Source: Rehmannia glutinosa
Taxonomy: Eukaryota; Streptophyta; Magnoliopsida; Lamiales; Orobanchaceae
Reading direction: 5' to 3'
Assembly: GCA_016081115.2 (NCBI GenBank)
Contig: JABTTQ020003424.1
Span: 496,001-560,000, forward strand
Length of the DNA stretch: 64,000 bases
Shown: piece after piece, positions 11,487 through 23,364 of the stretch
How the letters are laid out: each line of letters starts with the position of its first letter
Position numbering within the stretch: position 1 is the first letter of the stretch
Made by a program: the position numbers and the translations under genes
The notes under the pieces: generated by a model
The model's input: the letters and a program-made list of their open reading frames with translations, nothing else
What the model was told of the DNA's origin: nothing
Databases searched by the model: none

Positions 11487-11700
11487 TAGAGGTGTCAAAT
11501 AGGACGGGCCAAATGAAAATTGTGTTATGTCGGACCGAAATACTATCGGGCCAAGATGTTTGAGGCCCAAGACCATGGTAATACACATGAAATGATCTGC
11601 CCAAGCGAACCCGCTCAATTTTTACGGCCAAATGAGTAGGGACTGTGCACCAAATCCATTTTGGCCTCCAAAATTGCACTCGAAATACACTATATATTAT
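11487..11700. mobile_element. hAT-type end fragment
   Basis: It begins TAGAGGTGTCAAATAGGACG, the terminal pattern shared by the hAT elements elsewhere in this window, and continues with a GC-richer GGGCC/CGGACC section. I did not find the matching right end, so it is probably a fragment. Confidence 0.45.
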
Positions 11701-11802
11701 TCCGTTATTTTTGAATTAATAATCACTTTCAATAAATATTTACTAAAAACATCATGTCATTTGTCATCATTATATTTTTATAATTGTTTCTATTTTTGAA
11801 AA

Positions 11803-12300
11803 TCAACTTTTTACATCAATGCTAGAGTATTGAACTTCTTTTCTGTTATGCGAGAAATTAGAAAGCCCTTCTATTATGTGGTTGTAATAGATGTCGCGGG
11901 CAAGGTTAACGCCTACAACAAGACGGGCCCTAAAACTACGTTGCGGTGAAGGATTGTGGCGGTGTGGGTGAGTTGAGTGGCATTCATCATTCCATTCTCG
12001 AGGCCGATTTGTACTCGGGGTTGTCAATTTCATCCCGAGGAAGGTTGTTTGAAGGTCATAAACTCCGAACATCCAATTTAGGAGCTCGTGTTCGCGGTTC
12101 TCAATGGTGTGCAGACTGTTATCGCTCACCAGGGAAATGGAGGCATATACCAGCAAGAACTTGCAATCCTGCATTGCCACGTAATTATAGGGGTCCGTGT
12201 TGGTTTTCACGTTAACCTTGCCAGTGACATCCATTGTTTTCTTCACCTCATCCAGCGGGAGCTCGACCCGCGGCGAATATAGTCCTTGGTGATGGCGGAT
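11803..12300 (-). pseudogene. Unrecognised minus-strand reading frame
   Basis: A frame on the minus strand runs through this stretch, with phrases such as GLYSPRVELPLDEVKKTMD and HTIENREHELLNWMFGVYDL. It has higher GC and more codon-like composition than its surroundings. It abuts the 5' truncation point of the LINE at about 12300 and the open frame even continues into the LINE, where it is meaningless. I do not recognise the family. It may be a fragment of a host gene into which the LINE inserted, or LINE-mobilised sequence. Confidence 0.35.
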
Positions 12301-13905
12301 GAATTCTTGGATAAAAGATGAGAACGATAATATTTTAGTGAAAGACGAGGACATAAAAGATCGATGGAAGAGGTATTTCAATAATCTTTTTAACGAACCG
12401 AAGAGGAATAAAGTCACATTAGGGGAACTAGGCCAATCTGAACTAAATAGAAACCGTACCTTTTATCGTAGGATTCAACTTCGTGAAACAGAAAAAGCAC
12501 TAAACAAAATAAAAACTGGCAAAGCAGTTGGCCTAGATGATATACCAATTGAAGCATGGAAATGTCTAGGTGGAGTTGGAATTGCATGGCTTACTAATTT
12601 ATTTAACGTTATCCTAAAAACTAAGAAAATGCCTAATGAATGGAGAAAAAGTATATGATACCTATATATAAAAACAAAGGGGATGTACAAAATTGTGCAA
12701 ATTACAGGGGGATTAAATTAATAAGTCATACAATGAAACTATGGGAAAGAGTTATAGAAGCAAGAATAAGAAATGAAACTAGTATATTAGATAATCAATT
12801 TGGCTTCATGCCAGGAAGGTCCACAATTGAAGCTATACACTTAATTAGACGATTATGTGAATAATATAATGAGAGAAAACAAGATTTACATATGGTTTTT
12901 ATTGACCTCGAAAAGGCATACGATAGAGTCAACCGGGATATAATGTGGCGCGTATTGGAAAAAAGAGGAATAAAAATAGCTTACATAGATGTCATAAAAG
13001 ATATGTATGATGATATAACAACATGTATCAGGACACCAACAGGAATATCTAGTGAATTCCCAAACACTATAGGTTTGTATCAGGGATCCGCTCTAAGCCC
13101 TTACCTTTTTATCCTAATAATTGATGAAATCACTAAACACTTACAAAAATTCATCCCTGAATGTATGCTATTTGCGGACGATATAGTTTTAATTGATGAA
13201 ACAAGGGAAGGAGTAAATGCAAAATTGGAAGTTTGGAGAGAAGCACTCGAATCAAAAAGTTTTACTATAAGTAGGGCTAAAACAGAATACATGGAATGCC
13301 ACTTTAGTAAAGGTTAAAATTGATGGACATGAAGTGAGTATAACAAAGAGTTTTAAATACTTAAGATCTATAATTGAAGAGAACGGAGAAATCAATAAAG
13401 ATGTCACACATAGGATCCAGGCGGGTTGGAATAAATGGAGGACTGCATCTTCTATCCTTTGTGATCGTAAAATACCATTAAAATTGAAAGGAAAATTTTA
13501 TAAAACGGCCATAAGGCCCGCAATGCTTTATAGAGCAGAATGTTGGGCGACTAAATATGAACACGAACAAAAAATGTGGGTAGCAGAGATGAGAATGTTA
13601 AGATGGATGTGCGGACACACTAGATTAGATAGAATAAGAAATGAACACATTAGAAACAAAGTGGGAGTAGCACCAATAGATGAGAAAATTAGAGAAACAC
13701 GATTAAGATGGTTTGGACATGTTTATAGGAGACCTTTAGATGCACCTGTGCGACGTTTAGAAGGTAGAGAATCACTCACACAAATCAAAAGAGGCAGAGG
13801 AAGGCCTAAAAAGACTTGGAAAGAAGCTATTAAACAAGACATGTTATACCTAGAAATAAATGAAAATATGGCTTATGACCGTTTTATAATAACTCTCCTG
13901 TGAAA
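12300..13905 (+). mobile_element. 5'-truncated RTE-like LINE, reverse transcriptase relic
   Basis: Non-LTR retrotransposon reverse transcriptase in several frames. Visible parts in order are a thumb/finger region (12299-12658, KTGKAVGLDDIPIEAWK), IYKNKGDVQNCANYRGI and GFMPGRSTIEAI (12640-12864), then the palm (12892-13317) with VFIDLEKAYDRV, GLYQGSALSPYLF and the catalytic FADD. The C-terminal part (13334-13903) has MLRWMCGHTRLDRI, LRWFGHV and KRGRGRPKKTW. The endonuclease domain is missing, as expected for 5' truncation. At least three frame breaks or stops (near 12655, 12862 and 13315) make it inactive. The C-terminal motifs are those of plant RTE elements. Confidence 0.88.
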
Positions 13906-14225
13906 TTGTGCAACATCTGTGTTTTTTAAGCATAGGCTTAAAAATTTGACTTAACTACCCAGTTTTGATTAATAATTGATAAAGGGATTGATTAATTACT
14001 CTCATCCCTTGTATGTAGTTATCTCCCATCAGAAAGTGGATTTGGATTTGAACAAGTCATAGCATATGCTCTGCTGAACGTAAAAATGAACTTGCATGGT
14101 TATAATTCCATAACAGTTTGCTCTTTGTGCTGAGCTCACAGGGATAATCAGTGGCAATAGTTCTTAATTCATCTTAGTTGTGTCACAATGGTACATCCCA
14201 GGAACAATTTGGCCATACATGGCCT
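13906..14225. other. Intergenic stretch after the LINE
   Basis: No gene or complete element is recognised. The composition is more balanced than the surrounding AT-rich DNA. The duplicated host segment follows. Confidence 0.4.
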
Positions 14226-14504
14226 TTGTGGTTGTTATGGGCAAAATGTTTTGTGTAATTTGTTTCAATGTGTTTTTAAGGATACCATATTCCCTCATTT
14301 TGTGCAACCTTCTTGTTACCTCTGATCTTTAACAAATTCTGACTCTAGAAATGTCATTTTCTAGCAACATTGTTGACGTGAGCTCTTATAATGAGCTTTA
14401 TTCTTTAAAGAGGCAATGGCTAAAGGCAAATCGCAAATGGGCAAGAAGGCCCTTGGTCAGCCAGGTATTTCTCATGCTTGTGAAAATATATATGCCCTGT
14501 TCTC
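14226..14504. repeat. Duplicated host segment, copy 1
   Basis: From GGTTGTTATGGGCAAAATG to about 14490, the sequence recurs at 19815-19992 with few changes. The second copy lacks a block of about 74 bp that is present here (roughly 14371-14444). A short reading frame with GKKALGQ precedes a GTATTT that could be a splice donor, so this may be a relic of a gene; I do not recognise it. Confidence 0.7.
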
Positions 14505-16010
14505 TGGCAAAAAATTTTTTTGGTCCTTTATCTAAAACCGTTTTGAGATTCCATCATTTTTCTTTTTGTTTTTGATAAATAGCCACTTTTCTTAACAAAA
14601 AATTGAGATTTGGTCCTCTTACCTGCTATAGCAGGTTACTTTGACCTGTTGAGATGATGTGGCAATTTTATTTTTAAAATTTTTAATTTTCATTCAGAAA
14701 ATAATATTTAAATCTTACATGGCATCCTAGTTGGCTTAAATGATGGAAAAAATAATTAAATAAAAGTTTTTTTTTGAAAAATCTGAAAAAATTATCTAAA
14801 AATTCTGAAAATTGTTTTACTAAAATTAAAAATTATTTGAATTTTTGTAAAAGTGTCTTTAAAAATACAAAAAAATATTTTAAAATATAGGAAATAAAAT
14901 ATATAAAATCTGATAGATTTTGTAAAAAACTAAAAATAGAAAAAAATCGAAATTATTTTAAAATTACAAAAAAAAAAAATATGAAAATTGTTAAAAAAAA
15001 ACTATAAACTATTTTAAAAAATCTGAAATTTATTTGAAATATTATAAACTATTTTAAAACGTCGAAAATTGTTCAAAAAAAATGAAAATTTGTCTGAAAA
15101 AATGAAAATAGATTAAAAACAAAGACTTTTTTAAATTTTTATAAAAAAAAATATCTGATTTTTTATAAAATAAAAAATAGATTAAAAACTTTACAATTTT
15201 AAAAAACTATAAATTCTTTTTCAAAAATCTAAAAATTATGCCATATATATAAAAAAATTCTGAAAATCAAAGGAAAAAAATCTGAAATTTGTTTAAAAAT
15301 TTGATTATTTTTATATATTTGACATAATTATCGGATTTTTTTTAAAAAATAATTCAATTTTGTTTGTAAAAATTTTAAAAGTCTTAGTTTTAATCCATTT
15401 TCAGATTTTTAGACTAATTTTCTCGTTTTTAGACAAACTTCAACCTTTTAATTTTATATTTTAATATTTCAAATAATTGTTAGATTTTTAACAATTTTTT
15501 TAGTTTTTTAAACAAATTTTTAGATTTTTAAACATCTTTTAGTTTAAAAACAACTTTTTCAAAATAATTTTGAGTTTTTCTATTTCAAAAATAAAATATT
15601 TTTCAATATTTCAAATAAATTTCAGATTTTTTCAAACAGTTTATATTTTTTTTAACAACTTTCGTATTTTTTTTTGTAATTTTAAAATAATTTCAATATT
15701 TTTTTTTACTATTTTTAGTTTTTTAAACAAATTAGCAAATTTTAGAAATTTATTTTTTAGATTTTAAAATGGTTTTTCGATATTTTAGGATGTCATATAA
15801 AATTTAAATATTGTTTTCTAAATGAAAATTAAATATTTTGAAAATAAAAATGCCACATCAGCTCAACAGGTCAAAGTAACCTGCTATAGCAGGTAAGAGG
15901 ACCAAATCTCAATATTTTATTGAGAAAAAGGACTATTTGTCAAAAGCAAAAATAAAAATGATGGAATCTCAAAGTGGTGTTAGACAAAGGACCCAAATAT
16001 TTTTTTTGCC
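14505..16010. mobile_element. 1.5-kb fold-back element, 9-bp TSD, Mutator-like
   Basis: Nearly the whole 1506 bp is one inverted repeat. The outer arms share GAGATTCCATCATTTTT and ACCTGCTATAGCAGGTTACT in inverted orientation; the second is itself partly palindromic. The inner arms are extremely AT-rich, with serial AAAATCTGAAAA on the left and its complement on the right. The 9-bp target duplication CCTGTTCTC (14496-14504, 16011-16019) is perfect and fits the 9-bp duplications of Mutator-like elements. No transposase is present. Confidence 0.85.
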
Positions 16011-16149
16011 CCTGTTCTCACATAACCAAGATATATTTCCCTTCTATTGTGTACCTAAGGTTTAACAAGAGTAGAGGGGGGGTAAGATGGAATTTACCCT
16101 TTTTTATATTAAGCACACAGTAAATAACATACCCTTGGTCAGCCATGTA

Positions 16150-18545
16150 TTTACCCCTTATTTTCATTCTAAAATAAGTATATCTTTAAATTTATATAAT
16201 TTTACTATTAATTAATACTTAATATTAAAACTATTTAAAATATGTTTTAATTCAAATTTGATCACTATTTCTATTAAATTTCTCCTATTAAAAATTACAT
16301 CTTATGATATTTAATATTAGATGATGCAATTCACTTAAAAATATTCTATTATTTAATAGTATTAAACAATAGGTGAAATTACTTCATAATATATAATTTT
16401 AACTATTATCTAGTAATCCATACTAAAATTATCTAAAATATATTTTAATTCAAACTCAATGGCTATTTCTTATTGACATAGCTCTTATTAAATTTATATA
16501 TTTATGTTCTTATTAGATACATTTTACTTGGACAAATTCCTCTTATCAACTAAATTATCAAAGTATTGTTGATTTTTCAAAATTTAACATAGTTTCTTTG
16601 AACTCACAACAATTTTATCAGTGATATAAAAAATTTACTTCGAGAACTTCACATGATACTTACAAATCAATATGTGTTGAACAACTAATTATTATTTCTT
16701 TCGGTTATTTCATATTACAAACAAAAAGTATTAAAATTAGTTTTACTTGTATAATTTCATAACACTTGAGTTTTGGTAAATATTCATTACTTACGGAAAA
16801 GAAGTATCATTTATATTTTACGAAGTATTATGCATAATTTATTGCATTTAAAATTCATTAACAATTTGTATCTACAGTCTAGTATAACTTCTTGGTTGGG
16901 AAATTTATTTGTATTAATTTTAATGATCCATAGAAATTTAGATTAGAAACTTGGCTTCCCATTTTCTAATGTATTTCAACTATGTAATAGTTAAGAAATT
17001 AATTGAGTTATAAAGCAGTGAGTTAGAGTTGCAGAAGTGTGACTGAAGAAATGCAGAGAAGATTCAACTGTGTCAAAACTGAGTATCGAAGAAGACTCTC
17101 AATCAAGCAAAGAAGTTGTGTCTTTCAGTAGACCCACAGCTGAGTCATCCAAGAATTAAGGAGAAGACTCAATAAAAGGGTAAAGCGGCTGAAGGACTCG
17201 AAGAAAGCTAAATAAGTTGGTTGCAAAGAAAAGTCAAAGACTTACCCAAATGGTAAGTGACAGACCTACAACCTTAGAAGTTGTCTTACTGAAAGAGTGT
17301 AAGAAGCTGAAACCAATGGGATGTTTTGAGGAACCTAGTTCGATTCAGACACCTGCAGAAATATTAATGCCAAGGTTGGGCCAACATCACACATACAATA
17401 AGTGAAGTTTGAGGCTGAGGAAAATTCTGAGAGAAGTACGAGATATACGAGACACATACAAGAGAAATCTGAGCAATCGAGCAACTGCAAATATCCTCTC
17501 AAGCTATACATTCAAAATCATCAAGCCTAAACACTCGAAGTGATTATGACAAACACATTCAGTGAAGAAAGGAAAAAAAACTTCAATATGTTGAAGAAGA
17601 AATCTTACTTTTCAAGAGTAAGGGGTCTACACTTTCACGTGGTGAAGGACGTGCAGTAAATGGTTCAAGTTAGAGCCTAATTCGAACCCAACGGAGGGTT
17701 GTATGATCAAGTCCGAAGGGTTTGAAGAGTTGAAGTAGTGAGGCAACTGTCATACGAAGAATATGAGTCCCAGGAGTGAAGCTAGGTTTGTGTGTGATCA
17801 AGGCTTACTCTGGATCGTATCTATCCTTTTTGTAACAAGCTATTGCAATAGTGGATTACCTCAAGAAGTTGGAGAAGAGTGGAGTATAGGAATTACCCAT
17901 CCTCGAACCACAATAAAACTTATTTGTCATATAATTTCTGCATACGTATATTGCTGATTTACATTTGCTTACTAAACTGATAATACATTAACCTAAAACA
18001 AGTGTTAAAAACTATTTCTTAGAAAGGGTGTAAGACTTTCGTTGTAAAAACCAAGTAAACTGGTTTTCTAAAAGAGCTTATTTCACTCGGTTGAGTTACT
18101 CTATCAACATCTCTCTCGAGTGCATTTGAGTGATTAACTCTTTGTTGAGTTAGACATAGTTGTCTCCCAAGAGACTTAATTGTTTACTTGTAAAACTCTG
18201 ATTTAAATTCAAAATAAAAAAATTGGTTAAGTGTATTCAACCCCCTTCTAGACTTAACTGACACCACTTGGGACCTACCCTTGTAACATAATATAGTCCC
18301 TATTAAATTAATTATATTACATAGTTTTAATAGATAATACATTAACTTAAATAATATGTATTATATTATAATAAATATTATACGATATAATTTTAATATG
18401 AAAGGTATGTTAGTAAATTTTGTGATCAAATTTGAATTAGAATAAATTTTAAATAATTTTAATATTGAGTACTAGCTCATTATTAGTTGAAATTATAAAA
18501 TAAAATATATACTTATTTTAGAATGAGAGTAAAGGGATAAAGCGA
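16150..18545. mobile_element. TIR element interrupted by an LTR
   Basis: Inverted ends pair 16150-16265 with 18414-18540. Both contain TTCATTCTAAAATAAGTATA and AATTCAAATTTGATCAC in opposite orientation. Between them, AT-rich DNA (to about 17020) is followed by a compositionally different block that looks like an LTR. The exact ends and target duplication could not be fixed. Confidence 0.55.
17030..18275 (+). mobile_element. Probable solo LTR or LTR fragment, copia-like
   Basis: Less AT-rich than its host element. The part from about 17790 (CAATAGTGGATTACCTCAAG, then GAACCACAATAAAAC) resembles the R/U5 section of plant LTRs, and it ends in the typical ATTCAACCCCCTTCTAGACT run. The left boundary is not defined and no target duplication was found. 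Confidence 0.45.
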
Positions 18546-18780
18546 GAAAAATGATAGTACAATAGGATAAAGTGAGCTAAAATGAGACTCAAATGGGGTA
18601 AAATGAGAAAATAAGAGTATAAGGGAGTAAAGTACGATAAAATGAAAGTAGTAGGGGGTAAAGTGGGACAATTTAAAGTACAAGGGATAAAGTAAAAATT
18701 AACAAGAGCACAAGGAGGTAAACTCCTAGGTGGTAAAGTGAAATTAACAAGAGTACAAGGAGGTAGAGTGAAATTCACAC
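18546..18780. repeat. Degenerate minisatellite, GGTAAAGTGAGA units
   Basis: About seven diverged units of roughly 30-35 bp built on AGTACAAGGGGGTAAAGTGA and AAATGAGA. The paralogous array is at 19990-20202 in the second duplication copy. Confidence 0.7.
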
Positions 18781-19551
18781 ATTCTTGAAAATTGCAAGAA
18801 AACCCTTGAGGTTTAATTTTGTCTAAAATTAATGGGTGGTGACTATTATTTCTATAAGGGGATTTTTGAAATATTTTTTTTATGAAGGGGAAAAAAGTAA
18901 GACGTATTCAAGCCTTGTCTTGATTTTTCTTTTTTTTGTCTAATTAGCCAAAGCATGACTCCTTTTTTTTTTTTTTTGGTAATTATCCCCTATTTTGTAT
19001 GGTTGGATCTCCCCAGTTTGGTGCGTTGGATATTTATGATATAAAATTCCGTGCAAGTGGGCAATACTTGATGACAATTGACAACTGGGAGCAAAACCCT
19101 GTACCTTAATTTCATGATAGAACCTAATTTTTATTTTTTTGAGGGGATATAACCTAAATTATATATATATATACTAGAATAACATTCGTGTGTTGACGGG
19201 GTTTGTCCAAAAATAATTTTAGTATCATAAATTTAAAAGATAACAAATCTATATATATATATATATATATATATAGGGGTTAGGGGGGGTGCTGTGAGAG
19301 AGATAAAGAAAGAATGTGCTCTACTAATTGTGAACATTTACATATAGATAGATGAGAAGCAATAACGTCAAGTGGAGCACAAACCAATCATATTTGGTAA
19401 GATATTTTGTGGTTGAATTTAAGGATTTGATTATATACATTTTTAATCAAGTGATTGTTAGGTTAATTTCACAGAAAAATCATTGAGAAATTTCAGAAAG
19501 GTGGGCGATTTATAAGAAATTATTTATATGTTATTTTTCAAAGTTAGCCAT
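18781..19551. repeat. Duplicated host segment, copy 1 (right part)
   Basis: 18781-19262 matches 24030-24505, and 19276-19551 matches 27183-27262 plus 27841-28044. Shared phrases include GGATTTTTGAAATATTTTT, AGAATGTGCTCTACTAATTG and AAGTGATTGTTAGGTTAATT. A (TA)n microsatellite lies at 19250-19275. The copy is uninterrupted here, which lets the insertions in the other copy be read directly. Confidence 0.8.
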
Positions 19552-19814
19552 ATATTTCAATAGTGTACTTCTTCTAGATTCACGATGTTAAGTGGGTCAT
19601 TACATAAGTCACATAAAGTCTTCAGAATTATCAGTTTACCTGACAAAGACCGATTCAGTTTCAAACTAAGCAAGTATAAATCAAAGAACTTGAAATTATA
19701 TTTTTGCTTAATAAATGGAGTACCTTTTAACAATAAATAAGCTAGGAGATATTTTGGTGTGACACAGCGATAATGAGATGCTACCAATAGTGTACAAACT
19801 GCAACGATCTCCTG
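19552..19814. other. Spacer between the two duplication copies
   Basis: A 76-codon minus-strand frame (19557-19787) has Leu-rich sequence (LLSLKLNRSLSGKLIILKTL) that faintly suggests a leucine-rich-repeat gene fragment. The evidence is too thin to name it. Confidence 0.3.
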
Positions 19815-20202
19815 GTTGTTATGGGCAAAATGTTTTGTGTAATTTGTTTCAATGTGTTTTTAAGGATACCATATTCCCTCATTTAGTGCAACCTTCTTGT
19901 TTCCTCTATCTTTAACAAATTCTGACTCTAGAAATGTCATTTTCTAGGGCAAGAAGGCCCTTGGTCAGCCAGGTATTTCTCATGCTTGTGAAAAATGATA
20001 GTACAATGGGTAAAGTGTGCTAAAATGAGAGTCAAATGGGGTAAAATGAGAAAATAAGAGTATATTGGAGTAAAATGAGATAAAATGAGAGTAGTAGTGG
20101 GTAAAGTGGGATAATTGAAAGTACAACGGGTAAAGTGAGAATTAACGAGAGCACAAGGGGGTAAACTCCAAGGTGGTAAAGTGAAATTAACAAGTGTACA
20201 AG
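19815..20202. repeat. Duplicated host segment, copy 2 (left part)
   Basis: 19815-19992 repeats 14226-14490 minus a 74-bp block. 19990-20202 repeats the minisatellite of 18546-18780. The copy resumes at 24004 after the hAT insertion. Confidence 0.8.
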
Positions 20203-20811
20203 TAGAGGTGTCCAATAGTTCGTTTGAACCAGAACCAGAACCGAACCGGTTTCGATCCAGGTCAATGGTTCGAAAAACCCGAGACCACGGTTTCGGTTCG
20301 AATCATAAACCGCCGGTTTACATTTTTTAATTTAAATTAAATATATTTTAATTTAAAACATAAAATCCAACGGTCACATTTGTGACTGTTGGCACCCTAT
20401 TTTTTACTTTATTTATTTTTCGAAATTCAAATTTTCCAAAATCAACGGTCAAGATTATTTGACCGTTGATGACAGTTACAATTGTTTGACTGTTGATGAA
20501 AACCGCCGGTTTATCCGAAACTGCCGGTTTTCGGTTAAACCTGCGGTTTTCCTTTTTTTTTCTCCACAATTTTTCCTATAAATACCCCATCTATTTCACA
20601 CATTTTTTCCTCACACCAACTCTCTAAATCCTAATCTCTCAACTCTCTACATTCTAATCTCTCAATTTCTCCCTACAAAAAAAAGTAATCTCTCAATTTC
20701 AAGTTTCAATTTAATTTTTAGTTGTTTCATATTTTATTTTATTATCTATTTAAGAAAATATTGAACCGTGGATGTTCTTCTTGTCAATCTAACAAAGGGA
20801 AAAGTATGATG

Positions 20812-23364
20812 CCCGAGCAACGACCACCACGATTTGAAGAAGCTTTCGATTTGAGCGAAGATGAAATCGAGGCATGTTTTGGTGAAACACAACAAGAAAG
20901 TGAAGTACAACCCAAAATCCAACTCAAACTCAAAGTCGTCGAGCTACACCACTTAGATCCAATATTTTTTCGGTGCACTTTAAAAAAATTCCGGATCCTA
21001 CAAACGAAGGTTTGAAAGTTACTTGCAACGATTGCAACAATGCCTACAAATTTAGAGGAAGAGACGATTATGGGACGTTCACGAACCACTTAAACAAAAA
21101 CCATCCGGATAAAAGATGGCAACGATCGTGCTCAATCACAACTACCGGGATTCACGGGTTCTTCATCAGGTATGGAGTCTTCTTCTGCTTTATTTAAATA
21201 TAGTGAAATGAATACTAGGAGAGAGTTAGCTAAATTTGTTAGTGGTATGTCACTTCCTTTTAATTTGCGGATAATAAACTTTATGAAAATTTTACTAGAA
21301 TTAGTTTTAACCCCACAAGTAAAAAGATTTCACATTCTACACTTACTCGTGCTATTAGAAAAACGGTTGGTGAATTTAAATTAAAGTTTAATTAATTCAT
21401 TTGAATTAAAGTTAATTAATTCATTTGCTAGTTTACAAAATAAAGTTTCAATTTGTTCGGATGTATGGAGTGATCATTGGCAACAAAGTTTTTATATGGG
21501 AATTAAATGTCATTTGGTTGATGATACATGGACTTTGCAAAAACTAGAGGTGGCAATTCGAGTCGTGTTCGGGTTCGCGGGTCGTGTTGAGACATGATAA
21601 TTACACAAATTTGTCCAACCCGAACACGACTCGTTTAATTATTTGGGTCAGATGGATCAACCCGAACACGACTTGTTTAATACATGGGTAACCCGAACAC
21701 GACCCGAAATGACTTGTATATTTTTTAACCTTGAAAAACCTTTTATTTATTATGATAAAATGAGAATTTTGGGTTATTTATATATAGAATATTAAAAAAT
21801 CTTAAAAATAATGCTGAATTTTCTTAGTCAACCGGGTTAAACGGGTTTAGTGGGTCATTTCAGGTCAACCCGAAACTGACCCATTTATTATTTGGATCAA
21901 ATGGGTCTGACACAATTATGACCTGAATAATAAATGGGTCAACCCTAACCCGCTTATATCGTGTTAGGTTCAGGTCGTGTTTTCGTGTCGTGTCGAAGAT
22001 TGTCACCCCTAGCAAAAACGATTAATTGCATATACAGGGTTTAATGTTGAACATACCGCTATTAATATTTATTATAAAATTCATACTATTTTACAAGAAT
22101 ATGGTTTGGTTACAAAAAAAAATCAATTTCATTTGATAATGCTAGTGTTAATACGACTAGTTTAGAATCACTTATTAATATTTGTGGACCTTCTATTGGT
22201 GGTAAATTTTTTCATGTTCGATGTATATGTCATTTTGTAAATTCATGTGTTCAAGATGGTTTAACTACTTTGAAAGAAGAAATTTTACCTATTAGAAATG
22301 CGATTTCATATTTAACAAGACATTCATCTTTAATGAAAAAATGAGCTAGATATTGTAAAAATATTGGTGTGCACCCAAAACAATTCTCGGTCGATGTGCC
22401 AACTCGTTGAAATTCTACATATAAAATGTCAAATAATAGTTACCAATATATAGAGATACTTTCTGTTCATTTTTTGCCGAACAATAATATGGCAAAGTTT
22501 TATTTTCGAATCAATGGGATTCATGCTCTAATTTATGTCAACTTTTAAAGGTTTTTAAAGATGTCACCGAAGAATTATCCGGGGTTTATTATCCTACATC
22601 AATTTTAGTTATAGATTGTTGTGTTAAAGTTGCACAAGATGTCTAATGTCTTGTGAACGTTTAGGTCCAACTATTGCTCAAATGACATTAAAATGGTTAA
22701 AATATTCCGCTTATATTACTTTTAGTTGCAAAAATATTAGATCCTAGGGTAAGAATAAATGTTTTAGAGGAATTGTTAGGATTTATTATGATGTTTTGTT
22801 TCCTATTAAAGAGTATGACACTCCCAATACAAGCATAGTAGTAGTTAATGCTAAACAATGTTTATATGATATTTTAGAGAATATTCAATAAAACACGGCA
22901 ATAGTTTTAGAACCTCCTCTACCACTTCTACTCCTTGTGATGATGTTGAAAATATTAGTGATATTAGTACTTTTAATGAGGCGACGATATTTGCACTATT
23001 GGAAGAGTTTTATGATTCGAGGATACCAAAACGCTCGGGAGGAGGCACAAATCCTTATCTTGAGCTTGATATATATTTAACATCTCTTTTTGATTATACT
23101 GAATTTGCAGTAGGGAAGTCAAAGTTCGATTTGTTAAAGTGGTGGTCAAAGAGGTCTTCATGTTTTCCTATAGTGAAATTAATTTCGAAGGAGATATTAG
23201 TCGTTCCTGTCTCAACCGTTTCCGTAGAGCAAGCATTTAATGACGGAGAATATATTTTGGATGCTAGACGATCTAGATTAACAATAGAAAATCTAGAGGC
23301 TCAAGCACTACTCCACGATTGGACAAAAGCCGAGCTACGTGAACAACAAACCAATTTTGATTAA
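20812..23364 (+). pseudogene. hAT transposase relic (BED finger to dimerisation domain)
   Basis: In order: an acidic N-terminus (LSEDEIEACFGE), a BED-type zinc finger (20973-21197: VTCNDCNNAYKF, then FTNHLNKNH), catalytic-core fragments (VSICSDVWSDHWQQSFYMGI near 21450, RCICHFVNSCVQDGL near 22220), and a fairly intact C-terminal dimerisation domain (22999-23364: WWSKRSSCFPIVKLISKE, VPVSTVSVEQAF, LDARRSRLTIENLEA). Many stops and frame changes, plus a 467-bp MITE in the core, make it non-functional. The C-terminus keeps an unbroken frame of 121 codons. Confidence 0.88.
21545..22011. mobile_element. hAT MITE nested in the hAT transposase, perfect TSD GCAAAAAC
   Basis: The ends are TAGAGGTGGCAATTCGAG and, inverted, TAGGGGTGACAATCTTCG. 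The target duplication GCAAAAAC is perfect (21537-21544, 22012-22019). Subterminal CGTGTTCGGGT / AACCCGAACACGAC repeats occur on both sides. It is 467 bp and non-coding. Confidence 0.93.

Noticed and set aside
15570..15767. Phe/Ile/Asn-rich 65-codon frame
   Set aside because: It is a low-complexity translation of the AT-rich arm of the fold-back element.
19557..19787. Leucine-rich-repeat disease-resistance gene fragment
   Set aside because: There is a single Leu-rich stretch with no repeat periodicity or NB-ARC motif; too weak to call.
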